A DNA stretch of 64,000 bases from Rosa chinensis. Taxonomy: Eukaryota > Streptophyta > Magnoliopsida > Rosales > Rosaceae. Made by a program: the position numbers and the translations under genes. The notes beneath the pieces are model-generated. The model ran no database searches and was not told the DNA's origin. It worked only from the letters and a program-made list of their open reading frames with translations. The stretch is taken from NCBI RefSeq assembly GCF_002994745.2, contig NC_037091.1, positions 11,656,501-11,720,500 of the forward strand, read 5' to 3'. Positions 9,217-21,784 of the stretch are shown here, in pieces; the first letter of the stretch is position 1; every line of letters starts with the position of its first letter.

Positions 9217-12200
9217 TTTTTTTATTTTTTTTATTTTTTTTATGAAAGGGGTTTGGAACCCAGCCTACCTGGGAGGCTCAGTCCCACACCCAGTTTCATT
9301 TATTATATTAATAGTAGAGTTTTGCAACCAGAGGGGGGGGGGGGACATAAAACCTGAACCCCATGCTATGGGAAAACAAGCACAATAGTCCTCGTAGAGA
9401 ACATCCTGAATAAAAGCAGGTGTCTCATCTAACCAAACATCATCAATAAAAACCAACACTAGCAAGGTGAGCAAGCCTATCTGCAACACCATTTACTTCA
9501 CGGTAAATATGCCGAATTCTAACTGATTGAAAAGCATCCATATAATCCTTACAATCATCTACAACTTGACTTACCTCTGAGAGATTCTTCTCCCCACTAT
9601 TGAGAGAAACAATCAGAATGGCAGAGTCGCTTTCAACATCTATGTCAGCCCAAACTTGGTGGATCCCAAGAAGTAGACCAGCCTACACGCCTCCGCTTCC
9701 ATATTGAGGACCGAGTGTGCATGTAGAAAAGGCTTAGCCAAAGCAGTAGTACCCATACCAGCATCATTTCTGACTACTACCCCAATACCTCCATTCCCAT
9801 CTTCTGTCTGAAAGCCCCATCAACATTGATTTTAAGATGACCACTAGGAGGATTTTTCCACTTAGTCAACGGTCTCTTCTGCATCCTGACTGGCTTTGGG
9901 TGATACTTCTGAAAATCTTCTAACATTTTGGTAGTCCAGTGAATCATATTCATTGGCTGGAAATTAGCTCCTTTCCAGACCAGATTGTTATGCTCAGCTG
10001 AGATGGCCCATAAGCCCATAAAGAAAAAATCTCGTTGGTCCACCTCCAGTAAGTCAATCATGTCCATGCCAACACCCATTTATGAACACTCTTGGCTGGG
10101 TGCGTACTCACATGCAATCTAGGGGGTCCAATTAACAACCAAAAACAATGCAAAGCATGACAAGATTTGAATAAATGTGTACCGATTTCCGTCGTTGCCA
10201 TGCAAAACATGCAATTATGGTTTACCAAATCAACTCTACGTTGCAATAGGGCTACTTTTGTAGGTAGAATATTCTTTAAAAGTCTCCATACAAAAGACTT
10301 AGATTTGGGAGGAATTCGTGCACCCCAAACCTTGCTCCAATATTTACTACTAACACCACCATCATCCCCAGATGAAGTTGATGCACAATCTTTAAGACTC
10401 ACTGCTGTGTTATACGCATGGTAACCACTTCGAAACTGATATAGCCCTTTCTTATCATAGTGCCAAACCAAGCGATCCTCGACACCACGGATACTAAGAG
10501 GGATAGAAGCCATCCTCTCCACTTCACCTTCCGTAAAAAATTCCCTCATAAAATCAGTAGCCTAAGTCATTGTATTCCAATCAATCAAGTCAACCACCAT
10601 CAAGTCCTCTATGCCTTCCATAATAGGAGAATAGGCCTGGAAAGATTGTGGAATAGGTACACATGGGTCATTCCACATAGATATGCTACTACCACTACCA
10701 ACTTGAAACCGCAAACCCATCTTCAGGACCTCACGACCCAAAAGAATGCTCCTCTAAGAGTAAGACTCACCACCTTTTAATTCTGCCTCCAAATAAGATC
10801 ACCTTGGGAAATACTTAGCCTTGAGAAGTTTGGCAATAATGGAATCCGGCTGATGTAATAGTCTCCAACCCTGCTTCGCTAATAAAGCCAAATTAAAGAA
10901 ATGCATATTCCGGAAACCCAAACCACCTTCACTCTTAGGGCTAAACAATTTCTCCCATGCCACCCAATGAATCTTCCTTCCATTCTCCGTATCATTCCAC
11001 CAAAACCAAGCCATCAATCTATTCATTTCTTGACATAAGTGCTTAAGGAGTTCAAAACAACTCATAACATAGGATGTGATTGCCTGAGCGACAACCTTGA
11101 TTAACAACTCCTTTCCAGCCACACTTAATGTTTTCTCACGCCATCCTTGAGTCCGAGTATGAATCTTCTCATTCAAGAAACTGAAAGCTTCAGTCTTTGA
11201 ATAACTTAATTCTGTCAGTAGACCCAAATACTTGTCATGCTTCTCTACTTTTTGTACCCCAAGAATAAATGCAATCCCTTCCTGCATAAAGGGATGGACA
11301 TTTTTACTGAAAGATATGCAACTCTTCTGATAGTTTATCTGCTAACCCGAAGCGTGCTCATACTCTGTTAGTATCTGTTTCATGGCTTCACAATCCTCCC
11401 TTCCTGCTTTAAAGAAAATAAAAGAATCATCTGCAAAAAAAAGATGGCTAATACTCGATGCTCCTCTGCAAATTCGAACTCCCTGCACTGTACCCAGTTC
11501 TTCTGCCTACAGTATGCATCTTGATAAAACCTTACTACATAGAAGAAAAAGGTATAGGGAGATTGAGTCCCCCTGCCTCAAACCTCTAGACGGACAAACT
11601 CTACCTCTTGGCTCCCCATTGATGATGAAAGAATAAGATACCGTAGAGACACAATTCATGATCCACTGCACCCACTCCTCACCAAAGCCCATTTTCCGCA
11701 TCACCGCCTCCAAGAACGACCACTCCACCTTATCATAGGCTTTGCTCATATCCAATTTCAATGCACAACACCCGATCTAACCACTTCTTCTTCTCTTGAG
11801 GCAGTGAAAGATCTCAAAAGCCATAAGGGAATTATCAGAAATTAGCCTCCCTGAACCATGGACCCAATCTTATAGACCACATTTCATAAACTGATAGGAT
11901 GCAACTAATGCATAAACTGTGGAATCTTCACTTTAGGTATTAAGGCAACATACGTATTATTCACCACTCGCACCCTCTACTGACCCAAACATCTCCTGTA
12001 TAGCCCTAATAATATCATCACCAATCAAATCCCAGAAGGCCTGATAGAAACAAGGAGAGAAACCATTCGGCCCCGGCGACTTCGACGGGTGCATACTCTT
12101 CAAAGCATCAAACACTTCATCCTTCTCAATTAACCGCGTAATCCATACATTGTCCTCCATAGACACAACCCCAGCCACAGCTTCTAGAACATTCCAGAAA

Positions 12201-12815
12201 TTCTCAGGATGAGAAGAGGAAAATAGCCCATCGAAATATTAAAGCACAATCTCTTCAATATCTGCTTCTTTCGTACACCACTCTCCCACCGTATTAAACA
12301 ACCCATTAATGGCATTCTTCTTCCTACGATTTCACGCCCTCTGATGAAAAAATTTCTTGTTAAGATCCCCGTTAGGTGACCAAAAGACCTTAGCTCTTTG
12401 AAGCCAATACATGTTCCTGATGAAGCAGGTCATTTAACTTGGTCTGTAACGCAACTCTGTCAACGTTTGGTGGAGCTGAAAGGGTCCCATCGTAAAAGTT
12501 GACTTCGTACCTTATCAATTTCACGCTTTAAACCTCCAAAGTTCTCCTTACTCCATGACTTTAAGGCCCCACGTCTCCTATTTAGTTTGTGACACACAAT
12601 ATTGAGAGCCCTACCACTACCCAACCTCTCCTAACTTTCTCTAACAATCTACCTGCATGTATCCTCAAGCAACCAACATTCTTCAAATTTAAAACGTTTT
12701 TTCCTTTTTTTTCCTATGCTTCTTTTGTTCCCTAATCTCAAGAAGAATAGGTAGATGATCAGAAGAGCTAGGGTCTAGATGTCGGACTTGGGAAGCTGGA
12801 AACAAGTCTCTCTAT
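9217..12815 (-). mobile_element. 5'-truncated L1-type LINE, about 3.6 kb
   Basis: A T-rich run at 9217-9242 is the poly(A) tail of a minus-strand non-LTR element. Coding homology runs from the end of the apurinic endonuclease domain (near 12806), through reverse transcriptase and the plant zf-RVT cysteine motif, to a C-terminal RNase H. ORF1 and most of the endonuclease are missing, as is usual after incomplete target-primed reverse transcription. I could not find a clear TSD, because the right edge abuts the LTR-like block starting at 12816. Confidence 0.85.
9262..12815 (-). pseudogene. LINE ORF2 pseudogene: endonuclease end, RT, zf-RVT and RNase H
   Basis: From right to left: the endonuclease end RDLFPASQVRHLDPSSSDHL; RT entry with HPSKSPGPNGFSPCFYQAFW (about 12110-12030); KLDMSKAYDKVEWSFLEAV (11760-11700); a still-readable FADD catalytic box at 11426-11437; thumb sequences with [18 protein letters not shown]; the zf-RVT motif with CMFCMATTEIGTHLF (about 10230-10160); then RNase H from KINVDGAFR (about 9830) to VADRLAHLASVGF near 9440. 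Frameshifts and stops separate these blocks, so no ORF2 protein can be made. A 12-base G run sits in the 3' part at 9333-9344. Confidence 0.85.
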
Positions 12816-13746
12816 GTCCCGAGGCAACGCCTCATTTTGACGACTACCGCCACGCGGCGTTGTAGTCAAGCTACGTCCCGCCAAGCCAAGTAAGGGGACA
12901 TGTCAACAGTCTTCGACTGCCCTAATCAGGCACGTTGACCACCGACACTCGGGTATCAAAGATTGGGCTCGCTACCCAACACCCTCTGTTCAGTGCAAAT
13001 CCCCCTCATCAAAAAATATGTCGGCCAAACGGAGGCCCATCTTAACCGGGGAGTGGGGGAATCCCTAGGGGGCTTAGCAGGGGCCCACCCGAAAGGGTAT
13101 AAAGCATTTGTTTAGTAAATCCATGGTTAACAACGCACTTACGCTAATTATGATGTTGCAAGTCTAGCAGAAGTGACGCTTCGAACCGCTAGGCAACTCC
13201 CCAACCAAGATTGCCCTCCTTGACTGGGGACTTGGGGGACTTGTACTTGCATGGGCATTTGCCAAGCATAATTAGCTATAATGAGGCACGCTCATGCTAC
13301 CGCCAGCGGTACCAACTACGACCAATGGTGTGACCTACGAAAACACAGCCAAGCAGACTATCGCCTGAGCCCTGGCTCACCCCAGATCACCGCTGATGCG
13401 CCGCGCCAAAATAGCATCAGAAGCTCCAAAAACTGGGAACTGAAGCATGTCAGTCCCACATCGAAAACAAGGAAGAGGTCAGCCTTTTCCCCACTATAAA
13501 AGGTTCACTCCTCTCTCCACATTAATGACGCATTTACTACTTACCTACTGTTATTCTGTCAACATAAATACATTGACTAACTTAGGCATCGGAGAAGAGA
13601 AGACCGCCCAATGTGGTCTCCCTCTGACACCCTTTGTATTTCACTTGACAGATAGCGGAAGCTCTGAGAACATCACAAGTAGCGGTCCGCCCACCGGACC
13701 AGCGTTAACCGAGACATGGGCTACTGCTCAATCTTAGACATTAACA
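12816..13746 (+). mobile_element. LTR-like block, probably a Tat/Athila-type LTR
   Basis: The block begins tgtcccgagg and ends gacattaaca, with TG...CA termini. It has a TATA-like tataaaagg at about 13496-13504 followed by a typical R-U5-like stretch. There is no long coding frame. The right flank resumes the duplicated segment (gaaaggtataataat), but the left flank is LINE sequence and no 5-bp TSD is visible. It is therefore either a solo LTR whose left flank was lost or one LTR of a deleted element. Confidence 0.5.
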
Positions 13747-14038
13747 GAAAGGTATAATAATAGCAATCAAACACCGAACACCAAATTTAAATAGTACCAG
13801 CGTTGCATTTTACACGCTCAATCTGTTCTTCAATTCTTTTAGCCATCTGTTCTATATTATCAAAGAATGCTATTCCAATTATGACATAGAAGTGTACTTT
13901 AGTATTAGAAAGGACCACCTTCTAGAGGACAACCATATCATCCATGAAAAACAGAAGAGGATACTTTCACTCCCCGAACCCTGCTATATATTCCCCCATA
14001 AAAAGTCTTCGCCTTCTAGTCTTTTGGTCTTGAATTAA
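13747..14038. repeat. Duplicated intergenic segment, copy 1 (left part)
   Basis: This sequence is closely similar to 26486-26790 and continues at 26214-26330 on the far side of the solo LTR. It keeps the uninterrupted word caaagaatgctattccaatt (13860-13879), the empty site for the poly(A) insertion in copy 2. It is non-coding and probably arose by local duplication around the EF-hand locus. Confidence 0.75.
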
Positions 14039-15537
14039 TGTAATGACCTGGATTTTCGTATTAATTTTGTGTATAGTGCGTGAAATTAATGAATGTCCCA
14101 GTTGGTACAAATTATGGTTTCGATGCCTTGTTCTAATGATTAATTGAGAATTAGAAATTAGTTCGGACAATTAAATTGCTCGAAACGCTCGATTCAAATG
14201 TTGACCTTCTTACGTTAGGATTCAGTGAAAACTTCTTTCACGAAAGTTGTAGAGCGCGTCAATATGAATTCGTGCATATACAGAACGCGAAAAATGGAGT
14301 TCGTATGAGGAAGTTATGGTTTTTGGAAAAAGTTTCCATTTTGGTATAAAGGACCGATTTTTCCGGAAATTGCAAAGGACATAATTTTCAAATTTGGAAA
14401 TCAAATTCTCTCTCTTTCTCCCCGCGACCGGAAATCATCTTTTTTCTTCTTCCGGCCATAACTTCGCTGTCTGGCCACCTTTGGATGTGCAACCACATGC
14501 TTTAGCTTCGCCTTTTCCTCCCGCACCTATTAGTGGTGGCTTTGCAGCCTATCTCTGCCCGTAGACGCCGCAGCAAGCATTTCTCGATCCTAACTACGGT
14601 GGGAGGTCAATGTCGGTTTCTTCCTCCTCTGGCAACCATAGCTAGAGCCACCAGTAGTTTTGGAACACTCTGAAGATGCTAACCATGCTCCCCAAGTGGC
14701 ATTAATAGAAACAAAGCGTGGAGGGAGAACCAAGCCATATTGGAAAACTGGGCAATTTTTCGATCTAGCTTTCTGTTGAAGTAATTTCCGGCTTATCCAC
14801 TTTGATTTAGACTTTGTGCTAGTTGTGAAAGTTGTTGGGCATGTTGAGAGGAAGAGTTTAGCATAGGCCCCGCCACCCAATTCGGAGTTGGCGGCAACGC
14901 TTGGCGGTGGTTTCTGGCCACCTCAGGGGACAATTTCTGTTTCTAAATATGATCTACTCAACGATGCGAGAATTTCAATATACAACGCTTAATTTTTGGA
15001 GATTGTATGATTATGTTAGGGTTTTTATAGTTTTGATCGTCTCGGTTTTCAATCAGTGTGGATCAGGTCGTCTAATCGACTTGTAGTTTTGTTGTTTTGA
15101 TCGTAGAAGTGTTCCTAAGACTTTGGGTGGTCTCGGATGAGGATCCGAACATAGAATCGTAATTTAATTGTGTTTTTGTGATTCGTATCCTAAGTTGAGA
15201 CCTTATTGTACTTAGGTATTTGACGGAGGGTGATCTATACTTTATCTCGGCTGTAAGAGAAGACACAGCGGGATTTAGAGGTGAGTAAATCTCACGTGGT
15301 TCATTTACCAACGAAATTTCATTATCCTACATTTAATCGCTGATTTGTGGAAATTGTTTTATGAAATAAATATTTTTTTAAATTATATGAACTTGTTCGA
15401 CTATGGTTCATGAGTAAGTAAAATGAAATTTTAATTATAAAAATAAATTTCTTGATTTCATGATTGTGAACTATAGTTGGTATTAGTAGTCATTCCTGAG
15501 TGGATAACTACGTGTATGTATATATATATATATATAT

Positions 15538-15730
15538 TGTTAAAGGAAAAGCACATTATGTGCCTTCGTCAAAGCAACTGACGAGGAGGGAATCAAGGAA
15601 TTACAATCACAGCTCAATCAGCATTTAGTATCATTAATGTAATCGATATTTCCGTTGTAATTCTATCCCTATATAAAGGGACTATGAAATGAAATGAGTA
15701 GACCAATTCCATCTCAATTTTACTTTTACA
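15538..15730 (+). repeat. Copia 5' LTR
   Basis: 193 bp, from tgttaaaggaaaagcac to caattttacttttaca. A tatataaag TATA-like box lies about 60 bp before the end. It would drive transcription of the element into the leader. Confidence 0.9.
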
Positions 15731-15748
15731 CGTTATCAGCACGATCAG
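15731..15748 (+). other. Candidate copia primer-binding site
   Basis: The word cgttatcagcacgatcag directly follows the 5' LTR, the position where a tRNA 3' end should pair. I cannot name the tRNA with certainty. Confidence 0.45.
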
Positions 15749-15816
15749 AGCCAATAGCCAAAGAAAAAACCTTCATTTTCTAGTTTCTTTCTTCTTCCCG
15801 TCAAAAAAAAAATATG

Positions 15817-17114
15817 CACATGGAATTGGTCGATCTACTTATTTCATTTCATAGTCCCTTTATATAGGGAGAGAATTACAACGGAAATATCAATTACAAT
15901 AATGATATTAAATGCTGATTGATCCGTAATCGTGTTGATTGATGGAAATCACTGATTCCTTGATTCCCTCTCCGTCAGTTGCTTTGACAAAAGCACATAA
16001 CATGCATGTTTTTCCTTTAACACTCCCTCTTGTGCCAAGTCAAAGACAAAATGGTGCATCAGTTGTTGCCTCATTAAAAACCTTGCCAAGTAACAATAAA
16101 AACCCTGTGGGACAAAAAATAAACATTGGTCAAATGAAAAGAGCACAACACACCTTTTACATTTGAGAATGATATGTGTGTGTTAGACTCCCCCTGACGT
16201 CTACACCTCCCCCTGACCTTTACATTAATCAAGGGAGCTTGGAAAGTTTTCGCATTCCTGTGTTTTTCACATGTTTCTCAAATGTGACCTTAGGCAGTGA
16301 TTTGGTGAACAAATCTGCCACATTCTCCTTAGACCTTACTTGATTCACTTGAATCTTGAGGAGGGTCTGTTGTTGCTGATTTGTAGGAAAACTTTGGCGA
16401 TATGTGTTTTGTATTATCACCCTTGATATATTCTAGCTTCATCTGATCGATGCAAGCTGCATTATCTTCATAAATGCAAGTAGGCTCTCCAGTGGTAGAA
16501 CTCAAACCACTAGTCCCTCGGATATGTGTAATGATAGCTCTTAACCATATACACTCACGAACCGCCTCAAGTAGAGCAATGATCTCAGAGTGGTTCGAGG
16601 AGGTAGCCACAAGGGTTTGCTTGGTTGATCTCCAAGATATCACCATGTTCCCAATGGTAAATACATAACAAGTTTGGGAACGACCTTTATGTGGGTTAGA
16701 GAGGTACCCAGCATCAACAAAACCGACCAAAAAGTTATTTGGAGTTTTAATGTAGTGAGTGGCGTTTTCGCCATCAACATTTTCTTTAAGGATTGCAGTT
16801 CCATATGCGGTCCCTCTTGTCTCTCTGTAGGGAAAGAACAGTCCCCTGTCTATGGCTCCTTTTAGGTATTTGAAAATATTCTTGATACCATTCCAGTGAC
16901 GCTGCGTTGGTGCTGAGCTAAATCTAGCTAAGAAGTTCACTGAGAATTCATCACTCTTTTTTCCCTTCCCAATCAAGTAGTCACTTAGACGGGTATACCA
17001 TATCCGCCCGGATTGTTTCAATCTGTAAAGTGAGCATTTCAACCTAATTGCAAACGCACTCTGTGGTTTAGACTCACTTGACTTGGGTAATGTAAGGCCA
17101 ACAGGCACTTTCAT

Positions 17115-17159
<45 letters not shown>

Positions 17160-17908
17160 TACCTCTACTAGTGACACTAGTTTGCTATCTCACCAAGCAT
17201 AAGTAACACCCTCTTTGGGACACCCACAAGCCATGGTGAGGCCCAACCGAGACATGCATCTTGTAGCCCTATGTTCAAGCTACGCTACGGTATCCGGAAG
17301 TCGCAAATCCGTGGCCTTGCCAAGTTGCCTCCACAATATGCTTCTCTAGACTAGAATAGTAACTTTGAGTCCCACATCTAAGAAAATGTAAATGAGGGAG
17401 CCTCCTTCCCCTATAAAAGGAGACTCCTCCCACAACTCAACACATCCCATTACATCTTTTGTAATCTCCTTGGGCCGCAAGGCTCAACACACTAGTGTAG
17501 TATTCAAGTGGACGTAGTTTCCCGCTAAGGCGGGAGATGAACCACTATACATCTCGTGCCACTCTCTCTCTCTCTCTCTCTAAAGCTAACTAGAGATCCC
17601 ACGGATCACTAACGTTAACAATATATATATATATATATATATCTGAATCTAGATCCCCATAGAGATATGCAGTAACTACATCCATGAGCTGCATTTCTAG
17701 TCCTTCAGAAACTACCAAACTAACTAAGTAGCGGAACGTTATAACGTCCATTACGGGAGAGTATGTCTCCCCATGCAAATATAGGTAGGTTGGTGTGCAT
17801 AACCAATGCCCTAGCCACCATCTGTAGCCTTTTAATGGTGGCTTCTGCGAGACTATTTTGTGTATGCACATGGGGTACAGGATGCTCTACATCGATCCTG
17901 ATAGACAT
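15817..17908 (-). mobile_element. Inverted, internally deleted copy of the same copia family
   Basis: In reverse orientation it has an LTR (15819-16014, lacking about 18 terminal bases), RNase H (about 16240-16900), pieces of RT and a piece of integrase ending near 17908. Compared with the host copy, integrase sequence (NLPIFAWG) jumps directly to RT (ETYSPVMDVITF). A second deletion removes the RT core with the YVDD box, joining KKSDEF to SVNFLARF. Both junctions lie at short shared words. An LTR-like insertion (17158-17620) further splits RT. It has no second LTR and no clear TSD. Confidence 0.85.
17158..17620 (+). mobile_element. Small LTR-like insertion inside the inverted copia copy
   Basis: The right end reads ...cactaacgttaaca next to a TA repeat, and a TATA-like tataaaagg lies at about 17412-17420. 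A gtggacgtag...gggagatgaacc stretch resembles Tat/Ogre LTR R-U5 regions. A (CT)n run lies at about 17562-17582. TA repeats flank both sides, so the TSD is hidden and the left boundary is approximate. No coding is visible. Confidence 0.55.
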
Positions 17909-17924
17909 TGGAAGGAAAGGAAAA

Positions 17925-18290
17925 AAAAAGTGAGCCGGCCCAAAGAAAAGGTCCAGCCCAGAGAAAAAAAAATCTTGGCCCAATTAAAAAAAGAAGAAGA
18001 AAGAAACAAAAGAAGCGGCCCACACAAAAAAAAAATCCCAGCCCAAAAAAAATGAAAAACAAGAAAGAGAAGGGCCAAAGTATACACGGGCCCAAAGAAA
18101 AGACCCGGCCCAAATAAAAAAAATTAAAGCCTTGTGGCCCAAAGAAAAACAAGAAACAAAGAAGCAAAGAAAAAAAAAGAAACAAGCCCTGCGGCCCAGA
18201 AAAGAAAAAAGCAGGCCAAGAAGTAAGAAAAGAAAAAAAAAAACATCGTGGCCCACTGCTGCAAAGAGAGAGGAAGCGGCTCAGTTTTTT
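17925..18290 (+). repeat. Purine-rich leader with repeated GGCCCA words
   Basis: Purine-rich, low-complexity DNA punctuated by at least eight ggccca words, several in the form ggcccaaagaaaa, plus two agccca words. It lies in the copia leader between the inverted copy and gag. The translated frames are lysine-rich shadows, not a protein. GGCCCA is the complement of TGGGCC, the plant site II/TCP-binding core (known); any role here is inference. Confidence 0.6.
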
Positions 18291-19028
18291 TCTCTAGCAC
18301 AAAAACATCGCTACGTAAGCCTGCATCAACACACGCGTGCGCTAGAATTGTTTTATTTTCTCAACAACAAGTATGTTCTCTTTTATTTATTTAATTTCAT
18401 ACTCTGATCTATTTTATAATTAGAGCTTTTGAGCATGTTTAATTAGATAATTTTGATCATTTTAAGAATGCTTTGTTATTTATGTTTTACATGATTATGT
18501 TTAAACATGTTTTAATTATGCTATGGTTTATACTTTATTTTGAACATGTCATATATATTTTTTTGTTATATATTAATTATACAATTTTGAAGCATGTTTT
18601 GTGAATTTTATTTATGCTTATATAATTATTCCTAAGCATGCCTTTATATTATGCTATTGTTTATATTTTATTTTACGCATGATATATTACTGCTATTATT
18701 ATGTGTAACATATATTTTGGTGTATATTTGTGAATTTTTGAGCATGCCATGTACTTTATTTTTATCTATGCTATGTTTTATTTATTATTGCATGTGTTAT
18801 GGTTATTTTTAAAATGCAACATATACAATCCGCTTTGCCATGATAATGAAAATTCATGCGCATTATACACACACACTTACTATGATAAAGCATTTTCACA
18901 TAGCATCGCAAAAAATGTGACCATTATTACGAATCTTGGTCTTGAAATCTAATTCATATGTTTGGAAAATAATTCACGTGGATGTCTTTATGACTGCGTA
19001 ATTTATTTCTTCTCTCTTGTTTATGTAG
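18291..19028 (+). other. AT-rich copia leader before gag
   Basis: AT-rich sequence with recurrent (g)agcatg and tatgcta words and no open frame of note. It ends at the gag start codon, which follows ctcttgtttatgtag. Confidence 0.5.
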
Positions 19029-20114
19029 ATGGCTGATTCAACTCGATCTAAATTTGACATTTTGGACTCAGATGGACTTAAGTACCACCGTTGGGTTTCT
19101 GATGTAGAAACTGCCTTTGTGGCAAAAGACTACACTGCCACCATTACCAACCCCAAAGATGATGAACTATCTAATAAGGTAAAAGCAGATGCCTTAATGT
19201 TTCTGAGGTGACATATTGATCCTAGCCTACGCTGGGAGTACCTTCAGTTGAAGACACCCAAAAAATTGTGGGATGCCCTTAAGGGACGTTTTGGGAACAT
19301 TCATGACACCTTACTCCCAGAACTGACCGTTCAGTGGAATGAAATCCGCTTGCTTGACTACAAAAGGGTCAACGACTTCAACAAGGATATGTTGCGCCTA
19401 AAGGCACGTCTAAATTTCTGTGGAAAGGAACTCACAGAAGATGATACCTACTTCAGCAATTATACTAGCGAACCAGTATAGGTTGGAGTATGACAACAAA
19501 AAAATCACAACATTCAATAAGCTGATCAACCTACTGCAAGTGGCTGAGAGGCATAATGAGATTCTTTTGAACAACAATGCCTGGCCCGTTGGGACAAAGA
19601 AAATTTCCGAGGCTAATTATGGCAAAGTGAAAGGTGGAAAGAACCCCAATGCAAAGGGGGTTGGACGTGCTGATCCCTACCCACGTGGCAACAATGCACC
19701 ACATGGCAAGGGATGTGGGGGTCGTTGTATGGGACGGGAGGTCCTCCCAATGTATGGCGCAGAGATGGTGGTGCTGGCCCTAGTGGTCATGGAAACAAGG
19801 TGCAAAGGGCAACTAAGAACTCTTCAGTCAAACAGGATAGAGTTGGCAATAAACCATGCTATAGGTGTGGAGTCATTGGGCATTGGTACAAGAACTGCCA
19901 AGCAAGCAACAGAGTAGCAGCCAATTACAAGAGGTATAGGGAGTCTAAAGAACAAGAGGCTCACTATATGGAAGAAGGAGGCCATGACCCAGACGTCAAC
20001 CTCACAATTGCAGACTTTAATGGCAACAAGGAACTTGCTCAGCAACCGATGCCCCAGATTTTGACTGATCTGCTTTATTTATTTTATTTTCCAAAAACAG
20101 TTGTGAAGGCATAA
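19029..20114 (+). pseudogene. Copia gag with zinc knuckle
   Basis: It starts MADSTRSKFDILDSDGLKYH, the usual copia capsid entry (UBN2-like). A TGA at 19209-19211 replaces a codon in LMFLR-HIDPS. Frame is lost near 19450-19480, where a short block of the capsid is missing, and again before the zinc knuckle CYRCGVIGHWYKNC (about 19858-19900). The knuckle itself is canonical C-x2-C-x4-H-x4-C. The gag would form the virus-like particle. No protease motif is recognisable in the AT-rich stretch 20115-20390. Confidence 0.85.
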
Positions 20115-20389
20115 TGCCTCATTTTTAATTAGACTATTACTTGGTCTTAAAGTTTATTTCAATAATGGTTTGATGAATTAGATTTCTGAACATGACCTTG
20201 ATTTGATTATCGTTCGCTTATTAATAAATTTTGAATTTTATTTTGAAGCACTGAATTTATTCAAATTTATTTACTACACATATTTACATGGTTCGAAATA
20301 GCACTATAAAGATGTAAAGCAATACATCTAGAGAAATAATTATTTGAATGAAAAGATTATCATTCTACTAAAATAGAAATACTCTAAAG

Positions 20390-21784
20390 AATATGAGATA
20401 TATTTAAAGTCAAAGACGCTCTGTATGCACCAAGAACGAATCGAACCTTGTTAAGTTTCAAAGATATTTGTGCCAACGGTTATCCAGTAGAAACACACTA
20501 TGAGAATGGAACTGAATACCTTGATGTGGAATGAAACGCATTTTAGAGAAACTTATGAGTCAATCTAGTGGACTGTACCTCACTACAATTCGGATCATTA
20601 AATCCTATACTGTCACCAACAATGAAATGTGGGACACTGACTCATACAGGCTTTGGCATGACCGCCTAGGGCACCCCGGTCGCGACATGATGATCCGTAT
20701 TTTAAAGAAATCACATGGACATCCCTTCTTTCGAGTGAAAAATAAAGTGGGACAAAAATCCGCCACACTGTAAGGTGTCGGTTCTATTACTGCTCAAATG
20801 CATCCTTTGCCTTCTGAAGTACCAGAAGCACTACCTCCCTCCCATTATGCCTCATTGACTATTTCAAAGGCACATCACTCATCTTGCAAAGCCTGCTCTT
20901 TGGCAAAAATAAGATCGAGACCTTCCTATGCTAAAGATACAAAACAAAACATTCCATTCCTACAAATGATACAAGGAGATATCTGTGGACCTATCCATCC
21001 AGAATGCGGACCATTCAAGTACTTTATGGTTCTGGTGGATACTTCGACATGCTGGACACATGTCGCTTTATTGTCCACAAGAAATGCTGCATTTGCAAAA
21101 CTCCTAGCACATATTATACGTTTAAGGGCTCACCACCCTGATCACCCTATCAAGTCTATAAGGCTTGATAAAGCTGGAGAGTTTACATCAAAAGCATTTG
21201 ATGATTATTGCATGTTTATTGGGATTGATGTAGAGCATCTTATACTCCATGTGCATACACAAAATGGTCTCACAGAAGCCACCATCAAAAGGATACAGAT
21301 GGTGGCTAGGGCATTGGTTATGCGCACCAACCTGCCTATATCTGCATGGGGTTATGCAATATTGCACGCAGCTTTACTTATTCGTTTCAGACCCATAGCT
21401 AGCCAACCATTTTCTAGGTACCAGTTGGTAACTAGATATGAGCCTGACATTTCACACTTACGCATATTTGGTTGTGCAGTATATGTGCCTATTGCGCCCC
21501 CACAACGCATCAAAATGGGTCCTCAAAGATGATTAAGTATTTATGTTGGATACGAATCCCCAACAATTATCCGCTACTTGGAACCCTTGACAGGCGATCT
21601 CTTTACCGCTAGATTTGTGGATTGTCACTTTGATGAGGCAGTCTTCCTGTCGTTAGGGGGAGATAGAAAAAAGGATTTTCCAAGGGAACGACAAGAATTG
21701 TCGTGGTTTATCCCCACTTTGTCTCATTTTGATCCCCGCACTTCACAAAGTGAAAGTGAAGTGAAAAGAATAATCGATCTTTAG
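20390..21784 (+). pseudogene. Copia integrase region
   Basis: Order: TLYAPRTNRTLLSFKDICA (about 20420); the GAG-pre-integrase block with LWHDRLGHPGRDMM and a CKAC pair, forming the HHCC zinc site, interrupted by a stop at 20771; the catalytic core with GDICGP, RLDKAGEF and the glutamate in LTEATIKR (DDE residues present); then the C-terminal part up to TSQSESEVKRIIDL. A TGA at 21530 and a frame change separate core and C-terminus. In this family I expect R-x-D-N in the second catalytic block; here the residue after the aspartate is lysine. Confidence 0.85.

Noticed and set aside
12816..13746. Cassandra-type TRIM with an embedded 5S rRNA promoter
   Set aside because: I found no 5S-like A/IE/C-box region; the TATA box and length suit a gypsy LTR better.
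17101..17177. Run of isoleucine-tyrosine codons fused to the copia RNase H frame
   Set aside because: It is a TA microsatellite read as codons at the edge of the LTR-like insertion, not a membrane segment.
17853..18407. Several overlapping lysine-rich (plus strand) and phenylalanine-rich (minus strand) open frames
   Set aside because: They are translations of a purine-rich low-complexity leader. No frame is conserved and there is no domain or start context, so they are chance frames.
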